A stretch of 64,000 nucleotides of DNA from Amycolatopsis circi (GTDB taxonomy: Bacteria; Actinomycetota; Actinomycetes; Mycobacteriales; Pseudonocardiaceae): contig NZ_PQIA01000010.1 of the NCBI RefSeq assembly GCF_003385235.1, positions 81,966-145,965 on the forward strand. Reading direction: 5' to 3'. Made by a program: the position numbers and the translations under genes. Below the pieces are notes generated by a model that was given only the letters and a program-made list of their open reading frames with translations, was not told the origin of the DNA and did no database searches. How positions within the stretch are numbered: the first letter of the stretch is position 1; each line of letters begins with the position of its first letter. Below are positions 9,417 through 17,536 of the stretch, piece by piece.

Positions 9417-10565
9417 TCAGGACGCCAAGTGCGCAGCAGCGGTAGCAGCGTGCAAGTCCGGCCAGCGGGCAGGCCCGGCGAGGCCCAAGTGGTACAGGTG
9501 CAGTTCGGTCGCCCCAGCCTTCGCCAGTTCGGCCACGTACGCCTCGATGTCCGGCACCGCGCTCGCCGCGACCGCGGTGATGTAGCTGCCGATCGCGACC
9601 CGTTCCGGCAACGCCCGCCGAGCGGCGGCGACCGCATCGACACTGGACTGACCGGGTGCCCAGTTCTGCAGCACCACTGTCTCGGCGTCGTCGGCGGCCG
9701 TCGGGGTCAGCCCCGGCAGCGCGCCGGTGACCCACGGGTCGAGCGCGCCGTGCAACACGATCCGCGTACCCGGCTCCAGCACAGCCAGAACCGCGGCGCG
9801 CAGCGCATCGGTCGACTGCTGCCGTCCGGAAAGCAGTTTTTCCTTCAACTCAGCCGGAAGTCTATCCTCGACCACCGACAAATCCGCGGTCGCGATCAGC
9901 CGCTGCACCTCAGCACGCAAGGTTTCCCGGACGTCCGACGGGTCGAGCCCGGTCCAGCCCTCCGCGCAAGCGTCGCAGCAGCAGATCGACAACAGCCGCG
10001 CGGTGGCCGGAGCCCACACTCCGTCGGTCTTCTCGTGCTGGTGCTGGTGCACGCCGCCGAGCGGGCCGCACGCCTCCAGCAGAACCGACGAAAGATGAAG
10101 TCCCGCAACGGATTCCGCGGTCAGCGTCGCCGCGTACTCGCGTACCGCGGGCTGCGCCGGGCACAGCGCCCACGGATACGTCTCGTCAAAGCAGTTGCGC
10201 ACGGCGTACTGCGGGAATTCGGTACCCAGCTGAGAGTTATGCGTGAGCACGATCCACGCGGCAGCCGGGATCCCGGCGTCGTTGAGCCGCCGGACGGCGT
10301 CACCGCCGCTGTCCTCCGCCGAGACCCAGTCCGGCGTTGCAGGGACGAGATCCCGGCCCGCCCATGCCTCCGCGCGCACCGGCCGATAGAGCGCGGCGGT
10401 CCGCGCGACCACCGACGTCTGCTCGGTCGACCACGGCGTCGCGGCCCGGGCGCTGTGGTAGGCCAAGGCCACCGCGACCTCGTCCACGCCGAGATCCCGC
10501 ACCCGCTCCGCGAACGCGGTCTCGCCGAGCACGTCCCACGGATACGCGTATCCGGTCACCTTCAC
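9417..10565 (-). CDS. Conserved protein of unknown function in the uronate operon
   Basis: 382 residues, GTG start four bases after the stop of glucarate dehydratase, so very likely co-transcribed with it. I do not recognise the family with certainty. The alternating pattern of strands and helices (GYAYPWDVLG at the start, AAWIVLTHNS in the middle, IVLHGALDPW and ELHLYHLGL late) looks like a TIM-barrel, glycosidase- or epimerase-like protein. A Cys cluster (SICCCDAC, about residue 195-202) and a His-rich loop (VHQHQHEKTD) could bind a metal or be structural. No signal peptide is seen, so it should act in the cytoplasm. Its position suggests a role on uronate or aldarate substrates, but this is only context. 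Confidence 0.7.
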   Translation of the reverse strand: MKVTGYAYPWDVLGETAFAERVRDLGVDEVAVALAYHSARAATPWSTEQTSVVARTAALYRPVRAEAWAGRDLVPATPDWVSAEDSGGDAVRRLNDAGIPAAAWIVLTHNSQLGTEFPQYAVRNCFDETYPWALCPAQPAVREYAATLTAESVAGLHLSSVLLEACGPLGGVHQHQHEKTDGVWAPATARLLSICCCDACAEGWTGLDPSDVRETLRAEVQRLIATADLSVVEDRLPAELKEKLLSGRQQSTDALRAAVLAVLEPGTRIVLHGALDPWVTGALPGLTPTAADDAETVVLQNWAPGQSSVDAVAAARRALPERVAIGSYITAVAASAVPDIEAYVAELAKAGATELHLYHLGLAGPARWPDLHAATAAAHLAS

Positions 10566-10569
10566 CGGC

Positions 10570-11826
10570 TCACCACCTCGCCGTGTTCGGTTCGAAGCCG
10601 GGCGTGTACTTGCGCATGTACGTCACATCGTCCCGTTTGGTCAGTCCACATCGGACATAGTCCTCATGCGCCCTGGCGAGCGCGTCCTGGTCCAGCGTGA
10701 TCCCGAGCCCGGGACGGTCCGGCACCGCCACCGCTCCGTCGACGAAGTCCAGTGCTCCCGGTTCGATCACGTCGGCAGTCTTCCACGGCCAGTGCGTGTC
10801 GCAGGCATACGTCAGATGCGGGGTCGCCGCCGCGACGTGCACCATCGCGGCGAGGCTGATGCCGAGGTGGCTGTTGGAGTGCATGGACAGGCCGACCCCG
10901 AAGCTCTCGCAGGCCACCGACAGCGCCTGGGTGTCGCGCATTCCGCCCCAGAAGTGGTGGTCGGACAACAGAACGCCGATCGCCCGCGCCCGGAACGCCG
11001 GCTCCAGGTCGCCGAAGTTGACCACGCACATGTTGGTGGCCAGCGGCATGCTCGCCTCGCGCGCGACCCGCGCCATGCCCTCGATACCGGGCGTCGGGTC
11101 TTCGAGGTACTCCAGGACGCCGTCGAGTTCGGCGGCCACGCGGACGCTCGTCTCAGGCGTCCACGCCGCGTTCGGATCGATGCGCAGCGGGTGCCCGGGG
11201 AACGCTTCGGCCAGCGCGCGGATCCCCTCGATCTCTTGCTCTGGCGCGAAAACCCCGCCCTTGAGCTTGATCGAACGGAACCCGTACTCCTCGACCATTC
11301 GCTGAGCCGAACCGACCAGCGCTTCCGGAGTGAGGATGTCGCCCCAGCTGTCTTCGTCCGCCCCGATGTGCGCGCCGTACTTGTAGAACAGGTACGCGGA
11401 GAAGTCGACGGCGTCGCGGGCTTTCCCGCCGAGCAGGTCGGCGACCGGACGGCCGAGGAACTGCCCTTGCGCGTCCAGGCAGGCGACCTCGAACAGCGAG
11501 TACACGCTGGCGATCGTCTTGCGGATGGAGAACCCGCCGATCAGGCCGTGTTCGTCGGTCAGCACGGTCCCGGCCAGTTCACGCGCGACGATCCGCTTGA
11601 GGCCCGGCAGGTCGAAAATGTCGTGTCCGGCCAGTTCCGGCAGCACCTTGCGCACCTCGCCGAGGAACGCCGCGTCGCCGTACGACTCGCCGAGGCCGAC
11701 CACGCCGTCGTCGCACACCACCTGGACCACGCTGCGCAACGCGAACGGCTCGTGCACGCCCATCACGTTGAGCAGCGGTGCGTCCGCGAAGGCGACCGGG
11801 GTCAGCACCACGTCCCGGATCTTCAT
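10570..11826 (-). CDS. gudD: Glucarate dehydratase (enolase superfamily)
   Basis: 418 residues. ATG at 11826 overlaps the stop of kdgD (ATGA). It shows the glucarate dehydratase set: KLK at 187-189, Asp 217 and Asn 219 in RIDPNAAW, Glu 242 in LEDPTPG, Asn 265 in ATNMC, Asp 289 in SDHHFWGG and the His-containing MHSNSHLGIS at 315-324. The enzyme removes water from D-glucarate to give 5-dehydro-4-deoxy-D-glucarate, the substrate of the KdgD encoded just upstream. The MHSNSH segment favours glucarate over galactarate dehydratase, but activity on both epimers is possible. It acts in the cytoplasm with Mg2+. Confidence 0.92.
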   Translation of the reverse strand: MKIRDVVLTPVAFADAPLLNVMGVHEPFALRSVVQVVCDDGVVGLGESYGDAAFLGEVRKVLPELAGHDIFDLPGLKRIVARELAGTVLTDEHGLIGGFSIRKTIASVYSLFEVACLDAQGQFLGRPVADLLGGKARDAVDFSAYLFYKYGAHIGADEDSWGDILTPEALVGSAQRMVEEYGFRSIKLKGGVFAPEQEIEGIRALAEAFPGHPLRIDPNAAWTPETSVRVAAELDGVLEYLEDPTPGIEGMARVAREASMPLATNMCVVNFGDLEPAFRARAIGVLLSDHHFWGGMRDTQALSVACESFGVGLSMHSNSHLGISLAAMVHVAAATPHLTYACDTHWPWKTADVIEPGALDFVDGAVAVPDRPGLGITLDQDALARAHEDYVRCGLTKRDDVTYMRKYTPGFEPNTARW

Positions 11827-12758
11827 CAGAGGCCTTTCAGCACGGCGAAACCGTTCTCGACGACCTTGCCCAGCCGGTCGATCTGCTCGGGCGTCGGCTC
11901 GATCAGCGGCGGCCGGACCGTGCCGACCTTGTCGCCGCGCAACCGGGCGGCGGCCTTCACCAGCGACACCGCGAAGCCGGGCGTTTCGTCGCGCAAGGCC
12001 ACCAGCGGCAGGTAGAACCCGGCGAGCAGCGCGTCCATCGTCGCGTTGTCGTCCTCGGCTAGCGCGCGGTGGAAGCGGTGTGCGATCTCCGGCGCGAAGC
12101 AGTGCACCGCCGAGGAGTAGCGCGCGACGCCAGCCGCCGCGTACGCCTTCGCGGACACCTCCGCGGTCGGCAAGCCGTTGAAGAACAAGAAGTCCGCGGA
12201 ACGCTGCGTGCCGAGCGCGCGGATCGTCGTGACGATCCGGGTCATCGCTTCGACGTCGCCGTAGCCGTCCTTGATCCCGACCACCGACGGGATGTCCAGC
12301 AGCTTCGCCGCGGCCGGCGCGGTGAACACACCGGTGCTGCGGTGGTAGACGATCACCGGCACGGAGGTGTCGCCGACCGCGTAGCGCACGTAGTCGACCA
12401 GCCCCTCCTGCGGCCCCGTGACCAGGTACGGCGGAAGCAGCAGCACGCCGTCGGCGTTCCCCGCCTGCGCCGCCGCGACGCCCGCGCGCGCAGTGGCCGC
12501 GCCGCCGCCCGCGCCGACCCACACCGGCACGCGACCGTTCACGACTTCACGCGCCTTCGCCAGCAGCGCGGCGACCTCGTCGACCGACAGCGAGCTGAAT
12601 TCCCCGGTGCCGCACGCGACGAACAGCGCACCCGCACCGGCGGCGACGTGGCTCTCCACGTTCTCCGCGAACCCGTCGAGGTTGATCTCGAGGTCTTCGG
12701 TGAAGGGGGTCAGCGGGAACGCCAGCAAGCCGTCCAGCTCGATTTCGGTCTGCACCAT
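11826..12758 (-). CDS. kdgD: 5-dehydro-4-deoxyglucarate dehydratase (decarboxylating)
   Basis: 310 residues of the DHDPS/NAL class I aldolase family. ATG at 12758 is chosen because GGAG lies nine bases upstream; the frame also extends to a TTG at 12773. Schiff-base Lys 163 (GIKDGYGD) and Tyr 138 (VYHRSTG) are in place, with the early motif LAFPLTPF typical of KdgD. It converts 5-dehydro-4-deoxyglucarate to 2-oxoglutarate semialdehyde, CO2 and water, which the dehydrogenase at 7508-8962 then oxidises. It is the first gene of the minus-strand uronate operon and starts from the divergent promoter region shared with the IclR regulator. Confidence 0.92.
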   Translation of the reverse strand: MVQTEIELDGLLAFPLTPFTEDLEINLDGFAENVESHVAAGAGALFVACGTGEFSSLSVDEVAALLAKAREVVNGRVPVWVGAGGGAATARAGVAAAQAGNADGVLLLPPYLVTGPQEGLVDYVRYAVGDTSVPVIVYHRSTGVFTAPAAAKLLDIPSVVGIKDGYGDVEAMTRIVTTIRALGTQRSADFLFFNGLPTAEVSAKAYAAAGVARYSSAVHCFAPEIAHRFHRALAEDDNATMDALLAGFYLPLVALRDETPGFAVSLVKAAARLRGDKVGTVRPPLIEPTPEQIDRLGKVVENGFAVLKGL

Positions 12759-12887
12759 CAGTTTCTGCTCCAATGTTCACATTCTTGAATGGAGTCTGTT
12801 ATCGTGACCATGTTCACCCACAAGAACGCTGTTCGGGACGCTAATATGGCCGGACTCACAAGTCAACGGCCCGGTTGGAGGACGCGC
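12759..12887. promoter_or_regulatory. Divergent kdgD / iclR promoter with two matching 16-bp boxes
   Basis: Two sequences share the pattern GTTCACNNNCNNGAA: GTTCACATTCTTGAAT (12775-12790) and GTTCACCCACAAGAAC (12812-12827), 37 bp apart from start to start. The second has GTTC/GAAC dyad symmetry, as expected for an IclR dimer site. A TAATAT at 12842-12847 could be the -10 of the iclR gene. Operator function is inferred from position and symmetry only. Confidence 0.6.
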
Positions 12888-13685
12888 ATGGCGCAGAAGA
12901 CAGACCCCGCCACCGCTCCCGCGGAGTCCGCGGGCGTGAAGTCGGCGCGGCGCGCCATCGACCTGATCGAGACGTTCGCCGCGAACGACGTGTGGCTGTC
13001 GCTGTCTGATCTCCATGCGCGCACCGGGTTCCCTCGCTCCAGTCTGCACGGTCTGCTGCGCACCCTGCTGGACGCGGGCTGGCTGGAGGCCGACGCGAAC
13101 TCCGCGCGCTACCGGCTCGGCGTGCGCGCGCTGATCTGCGGCACCGCCTACCTCGACCGCGACGCGATCGTCCCCTACGCCACCGAAGCGCTGGAGCGCA
13201 TCCGCGAGAAGACCGGCTTCACCGCGCATTTCGCGCGCCGCAACCGGACCGAGGTCGTCTACCTGGAGACGCGCGAGTCGCAGCACTCCACGCACCTGAT
13301 CTCGCGCGTCGGGCGCACCCTGCCCACGCACGCGACCGCCCTGGGCAAGGCGTTGCTAGCCGAGCTGACCCACGAAGAGGTCGAGGCGCTCATGCCCGAG
13401 GAGCTGGTCGCACTCACCCCGAACACCATCACCACGCTCGACGCGCTGCACGCGGACCTCGCGCGCACCCGGGAACGCGGGTACGCCGCCGAGATCGAAG
13501 AGGGCACCCTCGGTGTGCGCTGCGTGGCCGCGGTCATCCCGTACCGCATTCCCGGCACCGACGCGATGAGCTGCTCGATGCCGCTGGGCAAGGTCACCGA
13601 CGCCGACGTCGAGCGCGTCGGCGAACTGCTGGCCGAGACCACCGCCGAGCTTGGCCAGCAACTGCGCCGCGCCGGAATCCGCTGA
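12888..13685 (+). CDS. IclR family transcriptional regulator of the uronate operon
   Basis: 265 residues. ATG at 12888 has GGAGG seven bases upstream; the frame extends further left without a better site. The N-terminal winged helix (about 15-80, ending in SSLHGLLRTLLDAGWLE) is followed by an IclR effector domain with the usual THATALGKALLA and EEGTLGVRCVAAVI segments. Members of this family near glucarate or gluconate genes (KdgR-like) repress them until a pathway intermediate binds. It is transcribed away from kdgD across a shared promoter with two candidate operators, so autoregulation and control of the kdgD-gudD operon are likely. The ligand is unknown. Confidence 0.88.
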   Translation: MAQKTDPATAPAESAGVKSARRAIDLIETFAANDVWLSLSDLHARTGFPRSSLHGLLRTLLDAGWLEADANSARYRLGVRALICGTAYLDRDAIVPYATEALERIREKTGFTAHFARRNRTEVVYLETRESQHSTHLISRVGRTLPTHATALGKALLAELTHEEVEALMPEELVALTPNTITTLDALHADLARTRERGYAAEIEEGTLGVRCVAAVIPYRIPGTDAMSCSMPLGKVTDADVERVGELLAETTAELGQQLRRAGIR

Positions 13686-13703
13686 CCGCCGCCACCCGTG
13701 CCC

Positions 13704-13749
13704 CTCGTGAGTGCCTATCGCGGTTCTAACCGTGATCAGCACTCACGAG
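13704..13749. repeat. Palindromic element, family A, copy 2
   Basis: 46 bases with 22-bp arms (CTCGTGAGTGCCTATCGCGGTT and its near complement, three mismatches) around a CT centre. It lies between the stop of the IclR gene and the udh start. Same ends and centre as the copies at 7456 and 46151. Confidence 0.8.
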
Positions 13750-13768
13750 CTTTTATGGAAGGAACCCC

Positions 13769-14593
13769 ATGCCAGACCAGCGTGTGCTGATCACCGGATC
13801 GGCCGGCGTCGTCGGCACCCTGATGCGGCCGCGGCTGCGCCGTGAAGGCCGGGTGCTGCGGCTGCTCGACCTGGCCGAGCAGCCCGCCGCCGAGGACGGC
13901 GAAGCGGTCGAGATCGTGACCGGCTCGGTCACCGACCCCGAGGCGATGGCCGCGGCCTGCGCGGGTGCCGACGCGTTGATCCACCTGGGCGGGCTCAGCC
14001 GCGAGGCGTCGTGGGATGCCACCCTCGACGTCAACATCAACGGCACGCACACCGTCCTCGAAGCCGCCCGGGAGGCCGGGATCCGCCGGGTCGTGCTCGC
14101 CTCGAGCAACCACGCCGTCGGCTTCCGCCGGAACGCCGACGCGGGCGAGAGCGGCCTGCCCGCCGACTCCAGCCCACGGCCGGACACTTATTACGGCGTA
14201 AGCAAAGCCGCCATCGAAGCGCTGGGCAGCCTGTACGCGTCCCGCTTCGACATGGACGTGATCGTCATCCGCATCGGCTCGTGCTTCGAGACCCCGCTTC
14301 CGCTCGGCATCCGCGGCCTGACCAGCTGGTTGTCGCCGGACGACGGGGCGCGGCTGTTCGAGGCCTGCCTGAGCGCGCCGTCGCCGGGCTACCGGCTGGT
14401 CTGGGGCGTCTCGGACAACACCCGCCGCGTCTACTCTCTCGCCGAGGCCGAGGCGCTGGGCTACAAGTCCCACGACAACGCCGAGGTCTACGCCGAGCAG
14501 CTGGCGGACAAGCCCGCGCCGACCGGTGCGGCCGCCGAGTACGTCGGCGGGCCGTTCTGCACCGCACCGCTGGGCGTGTTCAACCCGCTCTGA
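13769..14593 (+). CDS. udh: Uronate dehydrogenase
   Basis: 274 residues, ATG behind GGAAGG. A short-chain dehydrogenase of the extended type with TGSAGVVG (9-16) for NAD+ and YGVSK (Tyr 142, Lys 146). It carries the segments seen in characterised uronate dehydrogenases: HLGG (72-75), ASSNH (111-115), RIGSC, SWLSPDD, WGVSDN and LGYKSHDNAE. It oxidises D-glucuronate or D-galacturonate to the aldarolactone, the entry step of the oxidative uronate route completed by gudD, kdgD and the semialdehyde dehydrogenase encoded on the other strand. It sits immediately right of the IclR gene, separated by a palindrome, so it may have its own transcript. Confidence 0.9.
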   Translation: MPDQRVLITGSAGVVGTLMRPRLRREGRVLRLLDLAEQPAAEDGEAVEIVTGSVTDPEAMAAACAGADALIHLGGLSREASWDATLDVNINGTHTVLEAAREAGIRRVVLASSNHAVGFRRNADAGESGLPADSSPRPDTYYGVSKAAIEALGSLYASRFDMDVIVIRIGSCFETPLPLGIRGLTSWLSPDDGARLFEACLSAPSPGYRLVWGVSDNTRRVYSLAEAEALGYKSHDNAEVYAEQLADKPAPTGAAAEYVGGPFCTAPLGVFNPL

Positions 14594-14634
14594 GAGGTAC
14601 TCTCGCGCACGGGACCCTCGAAGAGGAGGACGCC

Positions 14635-15516
14635 GTGGGCGAGCTGGGGCCTGCCGACACGAACGGCATCCTTTCTCTGCCGTGGATCCGCCCGGAACGC
14701 ACCAGCGCGGGTCTCGGCTGGGACCGGATCTACCTGTCCAAACAGCGCGAACGGCCGTACCGCGCCGAGTTCGGGCCCGCCCGCACGCACCAGCTGATCC
14801 TGCACCTCGCCGGTCCGGTCACGGTCCGCCGCGGCGTCGGGTCGCCCGGCGAACGCAGCCGCCGGATCCCGGCGGGCGGGCTCTTTCTCCAGCCGTCGCA
14901 GCAGGAGCTGTCGGTGGAACTCGGCGGCGAACTGGACACGCTGCACGTGTACCTGCCGGATTCGGCGGTGCAGGAGGCCGCCGCATCGGACGCTCCGGTC
15001 CGGCTGGCCGACGAACTCGGCAGCGTCGACCCGCTGCTCGAACAGCTGGTCCTCGCGCTCGACAGCGTCGTGCGGGAATGGGAGCCGGGCGCTCGCGCGT
15101 ACGCGGATCAGCTCGGCGCGCTCGTGGCGGCGCAGCTCGCGCGGCAGCACCGGTCCGGGCGGAGTACCCCTGCAGCACCGCAGCCTGCGGAAGCCCTGAC
15201 TGATCGGCAGTTCGCCCAGGTGCGCGAGCTGATGGACGAACGCCTCGCCGAACCGCTCGGGCTGGCTGAGCTGGCAGCGGCGGCCGGGTTGAGCGTCAGC
15301 CGGTTCGCCCGGCGGTTCAAGGCTCGCACCGGGTTGCCGCCGCACCGGTACCTGCTGCGGCTGCGGGTGAATCAAGCCGGGTTGCTGCTGCGGACCGGCG
15401 CCGAGCCGATCGCGGACATCGCCGTGCGCTGCGGTTTCTCCCATCAGGAACACCTCACCCGAGTCCTGCGCGCCCACCTGGGCACCACGCCCGCCGCGCT
15501 TCGCCGGGACGGCTGA
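14635..15516 (+). CDS. AraC family transcriptional regulator
   Basis: 293 residues, GTG at 14635 preceded by GAGGAGGA. The N-terminal part (about 1-150) is a cupin-like sensory domain (LILHLAGPVTVRRG, FLQPSQQELSVEL). The last 100 residues form the double helix-turn-helix with LAELAAAAGLSVSRFARRFKARTGLPPHRYLLRLR and the AVRCGFSHQEHLTRVLRAHLGTTP signature. It lies 41 bases after udh and 95 bases before the hydroxyquinol genes in the same direction, so it could control either. The orientation and spacing slightly favour the aromatic genes downstream. Effector unknown. Confidence 0.85.
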   Translation: MGELGPADTNGILSLPWIRPERTSAGLGWDRIYLSKQRERPYRAEFGPARTHQLILHLAGPVTVRRGVGSPGERSRRIPAGGLFLQPSQQELSVELGGELDTLHVYLPDSAVQEAAASDAPVRLADELGSVDPLLEQLVLALDSVVREWEPGARAYADQLGALVAAQLARQHRSGRSTPAAPQPAEALTDRQFAQVRELMDERLAEPLGLAELAAAAGLSVSRFARRFKARTGLPPHRYLLRLRVNQAGLLLRTGAEPIADIAVRCGFSHQEHLTRVLRAHLGTTPAALRRDG

Positions 15517-15610
15517 CGCGCGCGTTTCGTGCAGCCCGCTCAGCACGTCTGTGCAGGCGCTGGGTCTTCGCCACCCGGATACTCGACGTACCCGCGTGGA
15601 AGGACCGTCG

Positions 15611-17518
15611 ATGTTCACCTACACCGCCAACCCGGCCCGGGTCGGGTTCGGCAGCGGCACGCTCGCCGTCGTCCCCGACGAGGTGCAGCGGCTCAATGCC
15701 AGCCGGGTGCTGCTGGTCGCCGGAAAGTCCGCGGCTAAGGCGGCCGACCGGACCGCCCAGGCGCTCGGCCCGCTGCTCGCCGCCCGCTTCGGCGAACCCA
15801 CCATGCACACCCCGGTCGAGGTCACCGAACGCGCGCTCGCACTGGTCGCCGAGCGTTCGGTGGACTGCGTCGTCGCGATCGGCGGCGGGTCCGCGACCGG
15901 GCTGGCCAAGGCACTCGCGCTGCGCACCGACATTCCGCAGATCATCGTGCCGACGACCTACGCCGGGTCCGAGATGACGCCGGTGGTCGGCCAGACCGAG
16001 AACGGCCGCAAGACCACCCAGTCGTCGCCGAAGGTGCTGCCCGAGGTGGTCGTCTACGACGTCGACCTCACCCTGGGCCTGCCCGTGCCGACCTCGCTGA
16101 CCAGCGCTGTCAACGCGATGGCGCACGCGGTCGAGGCGCTCTACTCGGCGCAGGCCAACCCGATCGTCGACCAGTTCGCCCTGGAAGCGATCCGGTTGCT
16201 CGCCGCCGCGCTGCCGAGGATCGCCGCCGATCCGTCCGATGTGGACGCTCGAACGGACGCGTTGCGCGCCGCGTGGCTGGCGGGTTCGTGCCTCGGTTCG
16301 GTTGGGATGGGCTTGCATCACAAGCTGTGCCACACCCTCGGTGGCAGTTTCGGTTTGCCGCACGCGGAAACGCACACGATCGTTCTCCCGCACGCCATGG
16401 CGTACAACGCGCCAAACGCTCGGGAGGCGATGCGACGGATCGCCGAAGCGCTCGGCGCACCAGACGCGCCAACAGCAGTGTTCGACCTGATCGCCAGCCT
16501 GCCGGTACCGCATTCGCTGGCCGAAATCGGTCTGGCCGAAGGAGATCTCGCCAAGGCCGCCGAGCTGGCCACTGCCGCGCCGTATCCGAACCCGCGCGAA
16601 CTCACCCGGGACGGCATCGAGGACCTGCTGCGACACGCGTGGTCCGGCACTCGCCCGGCACCCGCTGAAGGCACGCCGCCGGATCTGCGCGGGCTCACCC
16701 AGGAAGTGGTGGACAGCTTCGCCAGCACACCGGACCCTCGGTTGCGCGAACTGCTGTCCGAGCTGGTCCGCACACTGCATTCGTACGTCGTGCGCACCGA
16801 TCTCACGCAGGAGGAGTGGGAATACGCGATCGGGTTCCTCACCCGCACCGGGCAGATCAGCTCGGACACGCGGCAGGAGTTCATCCTGCTGTCGGACACC
16901 CTCGGCGTTTCGAGCGTGGTCGACGTGCTCACGAACTCGCGCACGCCGGACACCACTCCGTCGGCGGTGCTGGGCCCGTTCTACGTCGAAGGCCCGCCGG
17001 AAACCGAGCAGGGCGCGGATCTCGCCGAAGGGCTGCCCGGAACTCCACTGTGGACGGATGTCCAGGTGACCGAGCCGGACGGAACCCCGGTGCCGGACGC
17101 GGTCGTGGACGTCTGGCAGTCCAATGAGGACGGTTTCTACGACGTCCAGCTGCCCGACGTGGACGGTCCGGTGCTGCGCGCCCGGTTCCGCACCGACGCC
17201 GAAGGCAGGCTGCGGTTCTGGACGATCGTGCCGTCGGCGTACCCGATCCCGGACGACGGCCCGGTCGGCCAGATGCTCACCGCCGTCGAGCGGCATCCGT
17301 TCCGCGCGCCGCACGTGCACTTCATGATCGCCAAACCCGGCTACCGCACACTCGTCACACAGTTGTTCGTCCGTGGCGGCGACTACCTCGATTCGGACAC
17401 CGTGTTCGGTGTGAAGGACGGCCTGATCGTCGACTTCGCCGAGCAGACCGGCCCCGCGCCGGACGGGCGCGAACCCTGGCGCCGCCTCGAGTTCACCTTC
17501 CGCGTCTCCCCCGCCTGA
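15611..17518 (+). CDS. Fused maleylacetate reductase - hydroxyquinol 1,2-dioxygenase
   Basis: 635 residues, ATG at 15611 after GGAAGGA. Residues 1-350 are an iron-alcohol-dehydrogenase-fold maleylacetate reductase (GGGSATG at 91-97, HHKLCHTLGGSFGLPHAETH at 236-255). Residues 360-635 are an intradiol dioxygenase of the hydroxyquinol type with iron ligands Tyr 510, Tyr 544, His 568 and His 570 (APHVHF) and the usual helical N-terminal linker domain. The dioxygenase opens 1,2,4-trihydroxybenzene to maleylacetate, and the reductase converts that to 3-oxoadipate, so one chain carries two consecutive steps. They are normally separate proteins; the fusion is known from some actinobacterial annotations. 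The hydroxylase gene follows 18 bases later. Confidence 0.92.
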   Translation: MFTYTANPARVGFGSGTLAVVPDEVQRLNASRVLLVAGKSAAKAADRTAQALGPLLAARFGEPTMHTPVEVTERALALVAERSVDCVVAIGGGSATGLAKALALRTDIPQIIVPTTYAGSEMTPVVGQTENGRKTTQSSPKVLPEVVVYDVDLTLGLPVPTSLTSAVNAMAHAVEALYSAQANPIVDQFALEAIRLLAAALPRIAADPSDVDARTDALRAAWLAGSCLGSVGMGLHHKLCHTLGGSFGLPHAETHTIVLPHAMAYNAPNAREAMRRIAEALGAPDAPTAVFDLIASLPVPHSLAEIGLAEGDLAKAAELATAAPYPNPRELTRDGIEDLLRHAWSGTRPAPAEGTPPDLRGLTQEVVDSFASTPDPRLRELLSELVRTLHSYVVRTDLTQEEWEYAIGFLTRTGQISSDTRQEFILLSDTLGVSSVVDVLTNSRTPDTTPSAVLGPFYVEGPPETEQGADLAEGLPGTPLWTDVQVTEPDGTPVPDAVVDVWQSNEDGFYDVQLPDVDGPVLRARFRTDAEGRLRFWTIVPSAYPIPDDGPVGQMLTAVERHPFRAPHVHFMIAKPGYRTLVTQLFVRGGDYLDSDTVFGVKDGLIVDFAEQTGPAPDGREPWRRLEFTFRVSPA

Positions 17519-17536
17519 CTTTCCGGGAATCCCACC

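Noticed and set aside
7460..9445. 661-codon plus-strand frame opposite the aldehyde dehydrogenase
   Set aside because: Antisense shadow of a well-identified enzyme; low-complexity Arg/Gln translation and no ribosome site.
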